Shown here piece by piece: positions 1 to 5,959 of a stretch of 5,959 nucleotides of DNA. The notes beneath the pieces were generated by a model. It was not told the origin of the DNA, made no database searches, and saw only the letters and a list, made by a program, of their open reading frames with translations. This DNA is from CAVZLD01 sp964522605 (GTDB lineage Bacteria > Planctomycetota > Planctomycetia > Pirellulales > Pirellulaceae): NCBI GenBank assembly GCA_964522605.1, contig CAZFWV010000404.1:1-5959 (forward strand), written 5' to 3'. The position numbers and the translations under genes were made by a program. Position 1 is the stretch's first letter, and each line of letters opens with the position of its first letter.

Positions 1-1019
1 CAGTCGAGTGACGCTCCCCAGAACGTCAGTTGGTCCCCGAACTCGGCTTTCAGCCGGACGGGATCCATACCGTGCGCGCTCGTCTGCACGGGATTCAAGA
101 TATCGACGCCCATCTCGATCAGCGATGGAATCAGCGGGTACAAGGCGCCGTCCGAGTGGAGCATGACCTTCATCGATGTGTGTTCATGGATCCACTTCAA
201 GCCTCGCTGATAGAAGGGCATGACGCGCTGTCGGAACATCGGTACCGATAAGAACGGTGCCTGTTGTGTCCCGAAGTCATCACAGATCTGGAGAATCTGG
301 ACTCGATCGCCAACCGCCTGCACGAAACGCTGCAGATTCTGGAGCCAGGTATCGACGAGTTTCCCATACAACTCGGCGATGTAGTCCGGTTCCGTGGCGA
401 ACGTGACGATCCAGGACTCGAAATCTCCTTGGCCCAGCCCGTAGAACAGTTCGTAGGGCGGGCCGAGGGGAGCGACGATGGCAAAGTCGGTATTCTGAAA
501 AAAGGCTTCCGCCTGAAGTCGATAGAAGTCGCAGTCCTCATCGCTCAGCACGGGAGGCTGAAAACCGGAAAGTTCCACGTGTGCGGCGCCCGGATAAGTT
601 TCCAGCCGATCGAAATAATATCCGTCCTTAGGCATTCGGGCGATCGGCGTCTGATCCCGCAGCAGAACGAGATCGCCATTCGGTTCGGTGACCGGATGAA
701 AACCTCCCGGCATTTCGACCGGCGTTCCGTCAAACAGTTGCCACGGCTTCCAGTCGTCATTGCGAATTCCGAAAGCGACGACCGGTCGATACAAGCCGAT
801 CACATCGGCGCCGAAACGCTCCTGCACGGGAGCCTCAACCTCTGCGAGCATCTGAAAGATATCGAAGACGCGCGTGGTCGACTCGATCTGCAGCTGTTGT
901 TTCAGGCGATGATACGTCGACGCGGCGATTCCCGATTGTCGCGTGCCACCGAGATCGATCGGCACGCGATCTGGCTGCTGATGATGGATCGCCCGCAGAA
1001 CGCGTTCTCGCGAATTCAT
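1..1019 (-). CDS. Uroporphyrinogen decarboxylase (UroD/MtaA-like) family protein, C-terminus cut by window edge
   Basis: The frame reads 339 codons from ATG at 1019 to the window edge with no stop, so the C-terminus is missing. Seen: an N-terminal PDRVPIDLGGT stretch (about residues 16-26), FDIFQMLAEVE (52-62), QICDDFGTQ (244-252), HSDG (288-291), then GVDILNPVQTSA and a WGAS segment near 334-337. This order is typical of the UroD-fold family that includes the methylcobamide methyltransferases MtaA and CmuA. The RQAGRY motif of true HemE is absent, so haem synthesis is unlikely. MtaA-type enzymes bind zinc through an H-x-C motif; here the Cys position is Asp (D290), so substrate and metal use are uncertain. 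The start overlaps the upstream stop as ATGA (1016-1019), with no clear Shine-Dalgarno sequence, which suggests translational coupling. Expected location is the cytoplasm. A corrinoid-linked methyl-transfer role is inferred from family and neighbour. Confidence 0.9.
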   Translation of the reverse strand, partial: MNSRERVLRAIHHQQPDRVPIDLGGTRQSGIAASTYHRLKQQLQIESTTRVFDIFQMLAEVEAPVQERFGADVIGLYRPVVAFGIRNDDWKPWQLFDGTPVEMPGGFHPVTEPNGDLVLLRDQTPIARMPKDGYYFDRLETYPGAAHVELSGFQPPVLSDEDCDFYRLQAEAFFQNTDFAIVAPLGPPYELFYGLGQGDFESWIVTFATEPDYIAELYGKLVDTWLQNLQRFVQAVGDRVQILQICDDFGTQQAPFLSVPMFRQRVMPFYQRGLKWIHEHTSMKVMLHSDGALYPLIPSLIEMGVDILNPVQTSAHGMDPVRLKAEFGDQLTFWGASLD

Positions 1020-1888
1020 GTCTTGATCCGAGTCCGAAGGGCACGAATGTAATCGGGGCCAGTTCCGCAACAGCCACCCAAGAAGCTGGCACCGGCGGCG
1101 ACAAGATCGGGACCGTGTGCGGCGAACTGCTCCGGAGTGCTCTCGTAGACGACTTGATCCCCGATCATTTGCGGGACACCCGCATTCGCCTTAATCCAGA
1201 TCGGGAGTTCGGTTGCCGCATGGAGACGCTGACAGATTGGAACGTAGGAGGCGATTCCCTGACCGCAGTTGGCTCCGACGACATCTGCTCCCGCCGCGGC
1301 GAGTTCCTCGGCGACCTGTTCGGGCGTCCGACCGGTCATGATTCGGTCCTTGTCCTTGCCTGTATCGAAGACCATGCAGGCGACGACCGGCAATCCTGTT
1401 GCCTTGGCCGCAGCCAGTGCAATTGTCGCCTCTTCCAGATCTGACATGGTCTCGATGATCAGCGCGTCGACACCCGACTCGGCCAGCGCTTCGGCCTGTT
1501 CCGTGAAGGCCTCCTGGAGTTCCTCGGCCGTGACCTCTCCGGCGAATAACATCTTGCCGCTCGGTCCGATCGAGCCAAACACGCGTGCGTGTGTGCCGGC
1601 GGCGCGTCGCGAGATCTGACCGCCTGCGAGGTTAATCTGCCGAGCCTGTTCGGCCAGTCCATAGCTCTGCAGCGCCAGACGATTGGCTCGAAACGTGTTC
1701 GTCAATACGACTTGGCTTCCGGCCTCGACATACGATCGCGGAACGGTTTCCACGCGATCGGGATGCGAGAGATTCCATGCATCCGGGCAGGCCCCGCTGG
1801 GAAGCCCAGCATCCTGCAATTGCGTTCCCCAGGCTCCGTCGGTGACGACCGGGCCATCCGCGAGCAATTCGGTAATCAGTGAAGACAT
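1016..1888 (-). CDS. Homocysteine S-methyltransferase family protein (stand-alone Hcy-binding domain)
   Basis: This 290-aa cytoplasmic protein is a complete homocysteine-methylase barrel, the fold of the MetH N-terminal module, BHMT and MmuM. The family moves a methyl group to homocysteine, giving methionine, with the thiol activated by zinc. Seen: DGAWGTQLQ (17-25), TNTFRAN (63-69), GSIGPSG (105-111), IETMSDLEEA (145-154), and the three zinc cysteines C208 in GANCG plus C273 and C274 in GGCCGT. The catalytic set is intact. Nothing follows the barrel, so there is no folate, cobalamin or activation domain as in full MetH; the methyl donor must come from another protein or a small molecule. The ATG at 1888 lies 12 bp after the aldo/keto reductase stop and has AGGA seven bases upstream (1896-1899). 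The downstream UroD-like gene begins inside its stop codon, so the two products are probably made together. The methyl donor cannot be read from the sequence. Confidence 0.93.
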   Translation of the reverse strand: MSSLITELLADGPVVTDGAWGTQLQDAGLPSGACPDAWNLSHPDRVETVPRSYVEAGSQVVLTNTFRANRLALQSYGLAEQARQINLAGGQISRRAAGTHARVFGSIGPSGKMLFAGEVTAEELQEAFTEQAEALAESGVDALIIETMSDLEEATIALAAAKATGLPVVACMVFDTGKDKDRIMTGRTPEQVAEELAAAGADVVGANCGQGIASYVPICQRLHAATELPIWIKANAGVPQMIGDQVVYESTPEQFAAHGPDLVAAGASFLGGCCGTGPDYIRALRTRIKT

Positions 1889-1900
1889 CCAACATTCCTA

Positions 1901-2902
1901 TCACGCGACGGGGCCATAGTGCGGCCCCCATTGCTGTGCCAACTTCCTGCCAAGAGAATCCAGCTGTGATTGTTCTTCTTCGGTCAGAGGCTCGTATTCC
2001 CGTACCATTTCGACATTCTGTCGAAGCTGTTCCACGGTATGGGGGCCGATGACCAGCGATGCGACACCAGGTAAACCGAGTGCGTATCGAACCGCCAGCT
2101 TCAGGTACTGCAGGTCAATTTCTGGGCCCGTATTCGGACCGTCCGCTGCGGGAAAGCCGCCTCGCATGCCACCAAAGACTTTCATGCAGGCCACACCAAC
2201 CTGATGTCGATTGGCAACCGGCAGGACCTTCTCTTCAAATCCGTAAATGTGACGATCGACGAAGTTCATCGCCATCATGACGACATCGATCTGTCCCGTC
2301 TCGAGAATTGGAATGAAGTTCTCCACCATCGAATGTCCCGAGATCCCGACAAAGCGAATCTTGCCCGCCTCCTTCTGTTTCCACAGATAGGCGAGTGCTC
2401 CGTCTGACGATAACGCCTTTTCGACGTTTCGATTTCCCACGCTGTGCAAATAGACCAAATCGATGTGATCCGTTCGCAAGATGCGAAGAGATTCCTCGAG
2501 CGATTGTTGCGCCTCGTTCCGATCGTCGGCCCAAACCTTGGTTGTCAGGAAAACCTTGCTCCGATGCGGTCCCAAAACGCGTCCGATTCCTTCCTCGGCT
2601 TTTCCATAGTTGTGGGCCGTATCCAGGAAGTCGATTCCCAGTTCCAGGGCTTCCTCCACCAGGCGGCCAATATCCTGGACACTGACCGAGTCAGAGCGGC
2701 CGCAGGGCCAGGTTCCGAGTGCCAGCGTCGAGACCTCCTGTTTGGTCTTGCCGAGGACGCGACGAGACAACGTCTGCGTGGGGGTGCTGAGCTGAGCCCG
2801 AGAGGGTTCCGTTCCTCTCAACAACCACGCTGCGCCACCGGCAGCACCGGCTCCTTGAAGAAATGCACGACGCGAAAGGACGCCCCGTTTAGAATCGGTC
2901 AT
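1901..2902 (-). CDS. Aldo/keto reductase with twin-arginine signal peptide
   Basis: This is a complete 333-aa protein. The N-terminus carries a Tat motif, SRRAFLQG (10-17), then a Gly/Ala-rich hydrophobic stretch to about residue 30, so export of a folded, cofactor-loaded enzyme is likely. The mature part is an aldo/keto reductase barrel: LGTWPCG (62-68), DTAHNYG (94-100), TKVW (121-124), IDLVYLHS (147-154) and GISGHS (186-191). The catalytic tetrad is D94, Y99, K122 and H153, all present, so NAD(P)H-dependent carbonyl reduction or the reverse is plausible. No cysteine cluster for an extra iron-sulfur domain is visible. The start is supported by GAGGT (2910-2914) seven bases upstream. It begins 12 bp after the DUF362 stop and ends 12 bp before the homocysteine methyltransferase, so it looks like part of one operon. 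How NAD(P)H would be recycled outside the cytoplasm is unclear. The substrate is unknown. Confidence 0.93.
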   Translation of the reverse strand: MTDSKRGVLSRRAFLQGAGAAGGAAWLLRGTEPSRAQLSTPTQTLSRRVLGKTKQEVSTLALGTWPCGRSDSVSVQDIGRLVEEALELGIDFLDTAHNYGKAEEGIGRVLGPHRSKVFLTTKVWADDRNEAQQSLEESLRILRTDHIDLVYLHSVGNRNVEKALSSDGALAYLWKQKEAGKIRFVGISGHSMVENFIPILETGQIDVVMMAMNFVDRHIYGFEEKVLPVANRHQVGVACMKVFGGMRGGFPAADGPNTGPEIDLQYLKLAVRYALGLPGVASLVIGPHTVEQLRQNVEMVREYEPLTEEEQSQLDSLGRKLAQQWGPHYGPVA

Positions 2903-2914
2903 GGCTCTTACCTC

Positions 2915-3958
2915 TCAGCTAAACAACGGTTTTCCTACTTCCAGACGCTTTGGATTAAACGGATGAATTGCATCCTTGAGGGCGAGTCCACGAACTTCNN
3001 NNNNNNNNNNNNNNNNNNNNNNNNNNNNNNNNNNNNNNNNNNNNNNNNNNNNNNNNNNNNNNNNNNNNNNNNNNNNNNNNNNNNNNNNNNNNNNNNNNGC
3101 CCGCGGCACGCGGTAGCTCCAGTGGCGAGATGACTCGGGATCAACTTCCTGCGGGACTCCCGCCGGTGGCTGGCGAATGCCGCGGTGGAGTGTATCTCCG
3201 CGGGCGGAGACGCAGTTCTCGTCGACTGAAGGATTTCGATTCTGATCGTAGTTGTCTCCGTAGATCGACGTGGGTGCGATCCCGAACAGGTTCTTCACCG
3301 CAACGGTAATCCCTGCGTTGGCGTGGTCCTTCAGTTTCGCCAGGGAGACGAACACATCGGTTTTTTCGTATCGGCTGTTCAGATCGAATGCCGGATAAAG
3401 ATATCCACCCCAGGGTACCTGCAAGCGACTGTAGTTCGGCCAACGGCCCTGGTTGCGCGTGTCCTCCCAGACGACTTTTCCTCCGCCAGCCCGTTGGATC
3501 AAGTCGAGGTTCCAACCGCCAGCAGTCATAATTTCTTCGAGCGACTCCCGCGCATAACTGCTTTCCACCAGGACAATCCGTCGGGCTCCTGCCTCGTGGA
3601 AAACGGCACACGCGGCGGCCACAAAATGCGGATGAACGTGATACGTGCGAAACGAGGGCAAGCCGCCCAGTTTCCACTGTGGACCGCCGGTCAGGTTGAG
3701 TTTGACGGTGACCGTCTTGTCCCGTACGAGGCGCTGCATATCACCCAGCAACGCCACGGTCTGCTTCAGCTGGGCAAAGACCACGTCCGGTTCGTACGAG
3801 GCGCAACGTCGAATCGCCACCGGCAGACTTGGTGCGGGCTTTGTGGCCACCTGCACTTCGCGAGCTGCCAGCGGGGGCAGGAGTGCCTGGGCCGAAGCCC
3901 AACCGACCGCTGCCGCCCCACAACGTAACGCCTGTCGTCGAGTGATGTGTCGATTCAT
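2915..3958 (-). CDS. DUF362 family protein with Tat-like signal, interrupted by an assembly gap
   Basis: The first 286 codons (3958 to 3099) and the last 27 (2998 to 2918) are readable; 100 unknown bases separate them. The N-terminus has TRRQALR (6-12) followed by an Ala-rich hydrophobic stretch, a Tat-type signal. The body has TVTVKLNLTGG (82-92), HVHPHFVAAAC (107-117) and the strongly DUF362-like KLKDHANAGITVAVKNLFG (208-226), then RGDTLHRG (253-260). The piece after the gap starts EVRGL, as expected for the family's C-terminal end, so both parts probably belong to one gene. I see no ferredoxin-type cysteine cluster in the readable parts. DUF362 has no settled function. The ATG at 3958 is preceded by AGGTGA (3963-3968) and by a stem-loop in the leader. 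It is the first gene of the block that continues into the aldo/keto reductase. The gap probably hides more than 34 residues, so 347 aa is likely an underestimate. Confidence 0.83.
   Translation of the reverse strand: MNRHITRRQALRCGAAAVGWASAQALLPPLAAREVQVATKPAPSLPVAIRRCASYEPDVVFAQLKQTVALLGDMQRLVRDKTVTVKLNLTGGPQWKLGGLPSFRTYHVHPHFVAAACAVFHEAGARRIVLVESSYARESLEEIMTAGGWNLDLIQRAGGGKVVWEDTRNQGRWPNYSRLQVPWGGYLYPAFDLNSRYEKTDVFVSLAKLKDHANAGITVAVKNLFGIAPTSIYGDNYDQNRNPSVDENCVSARGDTLHRGIRQPPAGVPQEVDPESSRHWSYRVPRXXXXXXXXXXXXXXXXXXXXXXXXXXXXXXXXXXEVRGLALKDAIHPFNPKRLEVGKPLFS
2999..3098. other. Assembly gap, exactly 100 N
   Basis: All 100 bases are N. The round number suggests a placeholder for a scaffold join of unknown length, not a measured gap. 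It falls inside the DUF362 gene. With 100 bases the two flanks happen to stay in frame; any true length that leaves a remainder of 1 on division by 3 would do the same. Confidence 0.99.
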
Positions 3959-3962
3959 GAGA

Positions 3963-3968
3963 TCACCT
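3963..3968 (-). promoter_or_regulatory. Shine-Dalgarno site of the DUF362 gene
   Basis: On the minus strand AGGTGA lies four bases before the ATG at 3958, a near-perfect match to the 16S rRNA tail. It fixes the start of the DUF362 protein and lies eight bases downstream of the base of a stem-loop (3977-4024), close enough for the structure to affect ribosome access. Confidence 0.75.
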
Positions 3969-3976
3969 GATCTTCT

Positions 3977-4024
3977 GCTGGAAGAGCGAAACGCTTCACG
4001 CGTGCACGTATTTCGCCTTCCAGC
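3977..4024 (-). promoter_or_regulatory. Stem-loop in the 5' leader of the DUF362 gene
   Basis: The plus-strand arm GCTGGAAGAGCGAAA (3977-3991) pairs with TTTCGCCTTCCAGC (4011-4024) across a 19-base loop. There are 14 paired positions and one bulged base. The loop contains the palindrome CACGCGTG (3997-4004). On the minus-strand transcript the hairpin would sit just before the Shine-Dalgarno sequence. No run of U follows it, so a standard intrinsic terminator is unlikely. Possible roles are an RNA structure that tunes translation, a transcript-end stabiliser or a protein site on DNA; the sequence does not decide between them. Confidence 0.6.
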
Positions 4025-4045
4025 TTGAAACTGCTTCGGAGCTGG

Positions 4046-4131
4046 GGTCCCCGGAATGTAGCCGACGTCGTGAGACTTCGGAGATTTCGGGGTGCCCCCG
4101 AATTCTCACGAATTCGGCTACGAATCGGACC
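4046..4131. repeat. 86-bp imperfect inverted repeat, REP/MITE-like
   Basis: The core arms 4058-4083 and 4096-4121 are inverted copies that match at 22 of 26 positions around a 12-base centre (4084-4095). Beyond the core, GGTCC (4046-4050) faces GGACC (4127-4131), extending the symmetry to the whole 86 bp. Each arm is itself partly palindromic (CCGAATT and AATTCGG around CTCACG in the right arm), so the element could fold as one long hairpin or as two short ones. CGAAT recurs at 4099, 4109 and 4121. It lies between convergently unrelated gene ends in the only sizeable spacer of the window. It carries no gene. The form suggests a dispersed REP/MITE-type element; only a genome search could show copy number. 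Confidence 0.7.
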
Positions 4132-4225
4132 TGGCTCATGTAAGCAGGTGAAACTCGTAATCACGCGTTTCGCACCGCCGACGGGTCCCACTTCTTTTGA
4201 TCCGGTCGAATCCACCGAAGATGCC

Positions 4226-5629
4226 TCATTCTAACGCATTTTGTGACACGCTACCGCCCGCTTCGTGCAGACGTCCGGTCAATTCTCGGACAACGTGTTC
4301 GTCCGTTTCATCGACCAAGTTTGCGGTCTCGCCGGGATCTGTCGTGTGGTCGTAGAGCATCCGGGCGATCGGCTCGCCGTTGGGACGCGTGTATTCCGAG
4401 AAGCGAAACTGTTCGGTTCGAATCGTATCGCCATTGCGATATCGTCCGATGGCGGCGTCCTTCCCGGGAAGTGAGGGATCCTTCAGACGGGCCACGAAGC
4501 TCTGCCCCTGTAAATGGGGAGGCAGCTCCAGTCTGGCAAGTTCGCAAAGGGACGGATAGATGTCGATGAATTCCGTCAGACCGAGCGTCTGCTGACCTCT
4601 TGCGATTCCCGGTGCTCGAACGATGAGCGGAGCGCGCATTGAAGTCTCGTAGCAACAGTGCTTGCACCACAGTGTGTGCTCACCCAGATTCCAGCCATGA
4701 TCTCCCCACAGCACGACGATCGTGGAATCGGTCAGGTTCAGCCGATCGAGTTCGTCCAGCAGTTTGCCGATTTGTGCGTCTGTGTAACTGACGCAGGCGT
4801 AATAGCCATGGATGAGCTGGCGTCCAAGTTGTTCCGGAATCGGACCGGTGGGTGGGACTCCCGCATAGGCGCGCAGCTCTCCGGAGTTGTGCAGCGATTC
4901 CGGCGGAGCATCCCGTGGCGGATCCTTGTTCACCGGGAGTTGGATTTCATGGAAGTTGTAAAGATCCCAGTATTTCTTGGGAGCAACAAACGGTAGATGA
5001 GGTTTCATGAACCCGACGGCCAGGAAGAACGGTTGATCCTGCTGGCTTAATCGCTTCAGATCCGATACCGCACGCTGGGCCAACAAGCCATCCTGATACG
5101 CCTCGTCCGGTACGTCGGCGGATTCGAAGGGGGGACCGCGGCGCGGCTGCCCGTTGGGTCCGATCGAGGGCGGGGGCAACGGCTTTTGATACGTTGCGAC
5201 ACCCTGCGGACGCCACGCCGGTTCGGACCAGCCCTCGGCATGATCCTGACGATGATGAAACACTTTTCCGAGAGAGACCGTGTAGTAGCCGTGATTTCGG
5301 AAATGCGTGTTCAACGTGACCGCATCCGGTGCATCCTTTTCCGCCCACGTCAGGTAATTCACGAAACGCGTCCGCGTTGGTCGAATTCCTGTCATTAGGC
5401 TGGCACGGGATGCTCCGCAGGTGGGAACCATGCAATATGCATGCTGAAACGCGACCCCCGTTGCCGCCAGGCGGTCGATGTTAGGCGAATGAATGTGCGA
5501 TGCGCCGTAACAAGCTAATTCCGGACGCAAATCGTCCACGGCAATGAACAACACATTCGGCCGATCGCCTGCCTGCACACAGCCGAATCCCCACAGGAAG
5601 ATCGCGAGTCCATAGAGTCGGGTTTTCAT
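4226..5629 (-). CDS. Secreted sulfatase, iduronate-2-sulfatase-like, formylglycine type
   Basis: This is a complete 467-aa sulfatase, a usual length for the family. An N-terminal Sec signal (about residues 1-20, likely cut after VQA) directs it out of the cytoplasm. Seen: the metal-binding VDDLRPELACYG (31-42), the sulfatase signature CGASRASLMTG (71-81) with C71 to be converted to formylglycine and R75, GKVFH (121-125), KPHLPF (209-214) and WGDHGWNLGEH (308-318) with the metal ligands D310 and H311. The VDDLRP and GKVFH forms resemble iduronate-2-sulfatase, so sulfate removal from a glycan or sugar is likely; the exact substrate is not readable. C71 needs a formylglycine-generating enzyme, which is not in the window. 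The ATG at 5629 has AGGA (5637-5640) seven bases upstream, partly inside the stop codon of the oxidoreductase gene, whose end is 9 bp away, so co-transcription is likely. A CC pair at 325-326 is unusual for an exported protein. Confidence 0.95.
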   Translation of the reverse strand: MKTRLYGLAIFLWGFGCVQAGDRPNVLFIAVDDLRPELACYGASHIHSPNIDRLAATGVAFQHAYCMVPTCGASRASLMTGIRPTRTRFVNYLTWAEKDAPDAVTLNTHFRNHGYYTVSLGKVFHHRQDHAEGWSEPAWRPQGVATYQKPLPPPSIGPNGQPRRGPPFESADVPDEAYQDGLLAQRAVSDLKRLSQQDQPFFLAVGFMKPHLPFVAPKKYWDLYNFHEIQLPVNKDPPRDAPPESLHNSGELRAYAGVPPTGPIPEQLGRQLIHGYYACVSYTDAQIGKLLDELDRLNLTDSTIVVLWGDHGWNLGEHTLWCKHCCYETSMRAPLIVRAPGIARGQQTLGLTEFIDIYPSLCELARLELPPHLQGQSFVARLKDPSLPGKDAAIGRYRNGDTIRTEQFRFSEYTRPNGEPIARMLYDHTTDPGETANLVDETDEHVVRELTGRLHEAGGSVSQNALE

Positions 5630-5638
5630 TGGGATTTC

Positions 5639-5959
5639 CTATTGGAAACGGTAGATGCCGGGCATGGCGACATCGGGGATCGGATACGCTCCGAATTCGT
5701 AGCTTTCGGGGCCCAGTCGGGTCGTCGATTTCATCGCCTCGTCCCAGACGATTTCCTGACCGCTGTAGACGGCTTCACGGCCGATGATGCCGGTCATGGT
5801 GGCTTCCGCGACCGCCTGGGCTTCGTTGATCGGATTCCCGGCCTGGATGCTGGCGACCAAGTCCTCGTGTTCTTGCCGGTACGCGCTGGGCAATCGTTCC
5901 CGAAACCGCCACGACTCGCCGCGTTTTGGATAGATTCGATTTTCGCAGTTGCTGGTTCC
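5639..5959 (-). CDS. Gfo/Idh/MocA family oxidoreductase, C-terminal fragment
   Basis: An open frame enters at the window edge and ends with TAG at 5639; 106 codons are visible and the N-terminal part, including the NAD(P)-binding Rossmann domain, lies outside. Seen: YRQEHEDLVASIQAGNPINE, then VAEATMTGIIGREAVYSGQ, and a tail with PIPDVAMPGIYRF. These are the usual C-terminal features of bacterial Gfo/Idh/MocA proteins, especially the Tat-exported planctomycete type. The family oxidises or reduces sugars, inositols and related compounds with NAD(P). A TTG at 5893 could be read as a start, but the frame stays open with family-like sequence upstream of it, so it is an internal Leu codon. The gene is followed 9 bp later by the sulfatase, which suggests a joint role in handling a sulfated sugar. 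The substrate is unknown. Confidence 0.85.
   Translation of the reverse strand, partial: GTSNCENRIYPKRGESWRFRERLPSAYRQEHEDLVASIQAGNPINEAQAVAEATMTGIIGREAVYSGQEIVWDEAMKSTTRLGPESYEFGAYPIPDVAMPGIYRFQ

Noticed and set aside
1..1019. HemE (haem-pathway uroporphyrinogen decarboxylase)
   Set aside because: The conserved N-terminal RQAGRY motif of HemE is absent and the gene is coupled to a homocysteine methylase, not to haem genes.
264..1052. A 262-codon open frame on the plus strand
   Set aside because: It lies antisense to the UroD-like gene, shows no family motifs, and the minus-strand frame has continuous family-like sequence and an ATGA link to its neighbour.
2444..3133. A 229-codon plus-strand frame crossing the gap
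   Set aside because: It is open only because the N run has no stop codons, and it is antisense to two well-supported genes.
4147..4176. A short hairpin, GGTGAAAC facing GTTTCGCACC, as a sulfatase terminator
   Set aside because: The stem is only eight pairs with a two-base bulge and no U tract follows on the minus strand.
3955..4215. An 86-codon minus-strand open frame in the spacer
   Set aside because: It is largely made of the 86-bp inverted repeat and the leader stem-loop, overlaps the DUF362 start, and has no recognisable domain.
3959..4225. A sigma-70 promoter for the DUF362 block
   Set aside because: I found no convincing pair of -35 and -10 boxes at normal spacing on the minus strand, although the spacer is the likeliest place for a promoter.

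Overview
The window reads as a stretch of a planctomycete-like genome (inference). The signs are a secreted formylglycine-type sulfatase of the iduronate-2-sulfatase-like kind, a Gfo/Idh/MocA oxidoreductase, two neighbouring proteins with twin-arginine signals (a DUF362 protein and an aldo/keto reductase), and a UroD-like methyltransferase beside a homocysteine S-methyltransferase. The GC content looks moderate to high. I see no tRNA, rRNA, CRISPR array, transposase or phage gene.

All six genes lie on the minus strand, so transcription runs from high to low coordinates. The first block (5959 to 4226) is the C-terminal end of a Gfo/Idh/MocA oxidoreductase, followed 9 bp later by a complete 467-aa sulfatase whose Shine-Dalgarno sequence overlaps the upstream stop codon. 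Next comes a 267-bp non-coding spacer (3959-4225). It holds an 86-bp imperfect inverted repeat that looks like a REP/MITE-type element, and a separate strong stem-loop just upstream of the next ribosome binding site.

The second block (3958 to 1) is four tightly packed genes: a Tat-signal DUF362 protein interrupted by an assembly gap of exactly 100 N, a Tat-signal aldo/keto reductase (12-bp spacing), a homocysteine S-methyltransferase with a complete zinc site (12-bp spacing), and a UroD/MtaA-like protein that starts inside the stop codon of its neighbour (ATGA) and runs off the window at position 1.

The two cytoplasmic proteins at the end of the second block look like parts of a methyl-transfer route: a UroD-fold corrinoid methyltransferase-like protein and a zinc-thiolate homocysteine methylase. 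The corrinoid carrier such a route would need is not in the window and could lie beyond position 1. The two Tat proteins would act outside the cytoplasm. Why they are packed with the methyl-transfer pair is the main open question. The sulfatase and oxidoreductase fit breakdown of sulfated glycans or sugars and may be a separate transcription unit.
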